A DNA stretch of 63,045 bases from NCBI GenBank assembly GCA_020847445.1, contig JADLBY010000154.1:1-63045 (forward strand), given 5' to 3'. The notes beneath the pieces were generated by a model that ran no database searches, was not told the DNA's origin, and was given only the letters and a program-made list of their open reading frames with translations. Positions 62,978 through 63,045 of this stretch are shown here, piece after piece. Both the position numbers and the translations under genes were made by a program. Position 1 is the stretch's first letter; the number at the start of each line of letters is the position of its first letter. Source of the DNA: Sphingomonadaceae bacterium (GTDB lineage: Bacteria > Pseudomonadota > Alphaproteobacteria > Sphingomonadales > Sphingomonadaceae).

Positions 62978-63045
62978 GATCCGAGTTCCTTCGACCAGTT
63001 GATGGCGTTGACGAAAATGCCGAGCGGGTTCTTGCGCAGGGCATC
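62974..63045 (-). CDS. trbF: Conjugative transfer protein TrbF, C-terminal end (truncated by window)
   Basis: The last 23 residues of a protein reading toward trbG: LRKNPLGIFVNAINWSKELG, then TGA overlapping the trbG ATG. NPLG(I/L)(Y/F)V and the WS(R/K)EL ending are typical of TrbF (VirB8-like). The gene continues beyond the right edge, so more of the trb operon should follow there. Confidence 0.85.
   Translation of the reverse strand, partial: DALRKNPLGIFVNAINWSKELGS

Noticed and set aside
61947-63044. Upstream extension of the trbI frame to a 768-residue product
   Set aside because: The extension lies over trbG in another frame and is rich in Arg/Pro without TrbI similarity; ATG 61946 with the ATGA overlap is the real start.

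Overview
The window reads as a chromosomal segment of a sphingomonad (Alphaproteobacteria, Sphingopyxis/Sphingomonas-like). Reasons: very high GC with strong third-position GC, many GTG and TTG starts, a serine palmitoyltransferase with its own acyl carrier protein, an alphaproteobacterial CBP3-type cytochrome bc1 chaperone, a one-chain MaeB malic enzyme, and intergenic palindromes of the kind common in sphingomonads. The assignment is by family recognition only; no 16S gene is present.

Layout. 1-2.1 kb: the 3' part of rpoC and a perfect intrinsic terminator. 2.1-4.5 kb (minus): DUF2141 protein, DAGK/ceramide-kinase-like lipid kinase and a Tam41-like nucleotidyltransferase. 4.6-9.7 kb (plus): lptF, lptG, a MOP-type flippase and a GNAT-fold protein. 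9.8-20.2 kb: DUF815 ATPase, acyl-CoA dehydrogenase, Sua5/TsaC, an M48-PDZ protease, an RND efflux pair, msrA, galU. 20.2-28.9 kb (mostly minus): aquaporin Z, then the run obgE-proB-epimerase-acp-spt-purU, a cupin, a VOC protein and a YghU-type GST. 29-36.8 kb: an AbrB/Doc toxin-antitoxin pair, aminopeptidase P, oligopeptidase B, a GIY-YIG protein, hicAB, a thioesterase, yceD and the bc1 chaperone. 36.9-49.8 kb: bamE, maeB, mutS, a nucleoside transporter, a queuosine-precursor transporter, argB, yggT, folD, a lipoprotein, marC, a LON-N protein and a thioredoxin-TPR protein.

A tRNA-Gly(GCC) at 50.03-50.1 kb marks a change of character. To its right come the broken 3' ends of an amidohydrolase (LigJ-like) and of a tyrosine integrase fused head to head. 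An accessory block of lower GC follows: a LuxR-HTH/VOC fusion regulator, a secreted VOC protein, a PLP decarboxylase, two AraC regulators, an S9 peptidase, a BAAT-like hydrolase, two small proteins and a LysR regulator. The window ends inside a conjugative-transfer operon (trbF-trbG-trbI-DUF2274, minus strand). I read 50.1-63 kb as a tRNA-anchored integrative/conjugative island, partly decayed at its left end.

How it fits together. The most coherent biology is the outer-membrane lipid theme. spt, acp and a ceramide-reductase-like epimerase lie at 22-25 kb. A lipid kinase, a Tam41-like nucleotidyltransferase, LptFG, a flippase and a GNAT protein (possible bacterial ceramide synthase) lie at 2-10 kb, and galU supplies UDP-glucose. 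Together they could make, modify and export ceramide-based lipids. The enzyme families are seen in the sequence; the joint pathway is inference. Three families of intergenic palindromic repeat occur in the window, one of them between acp and spt.
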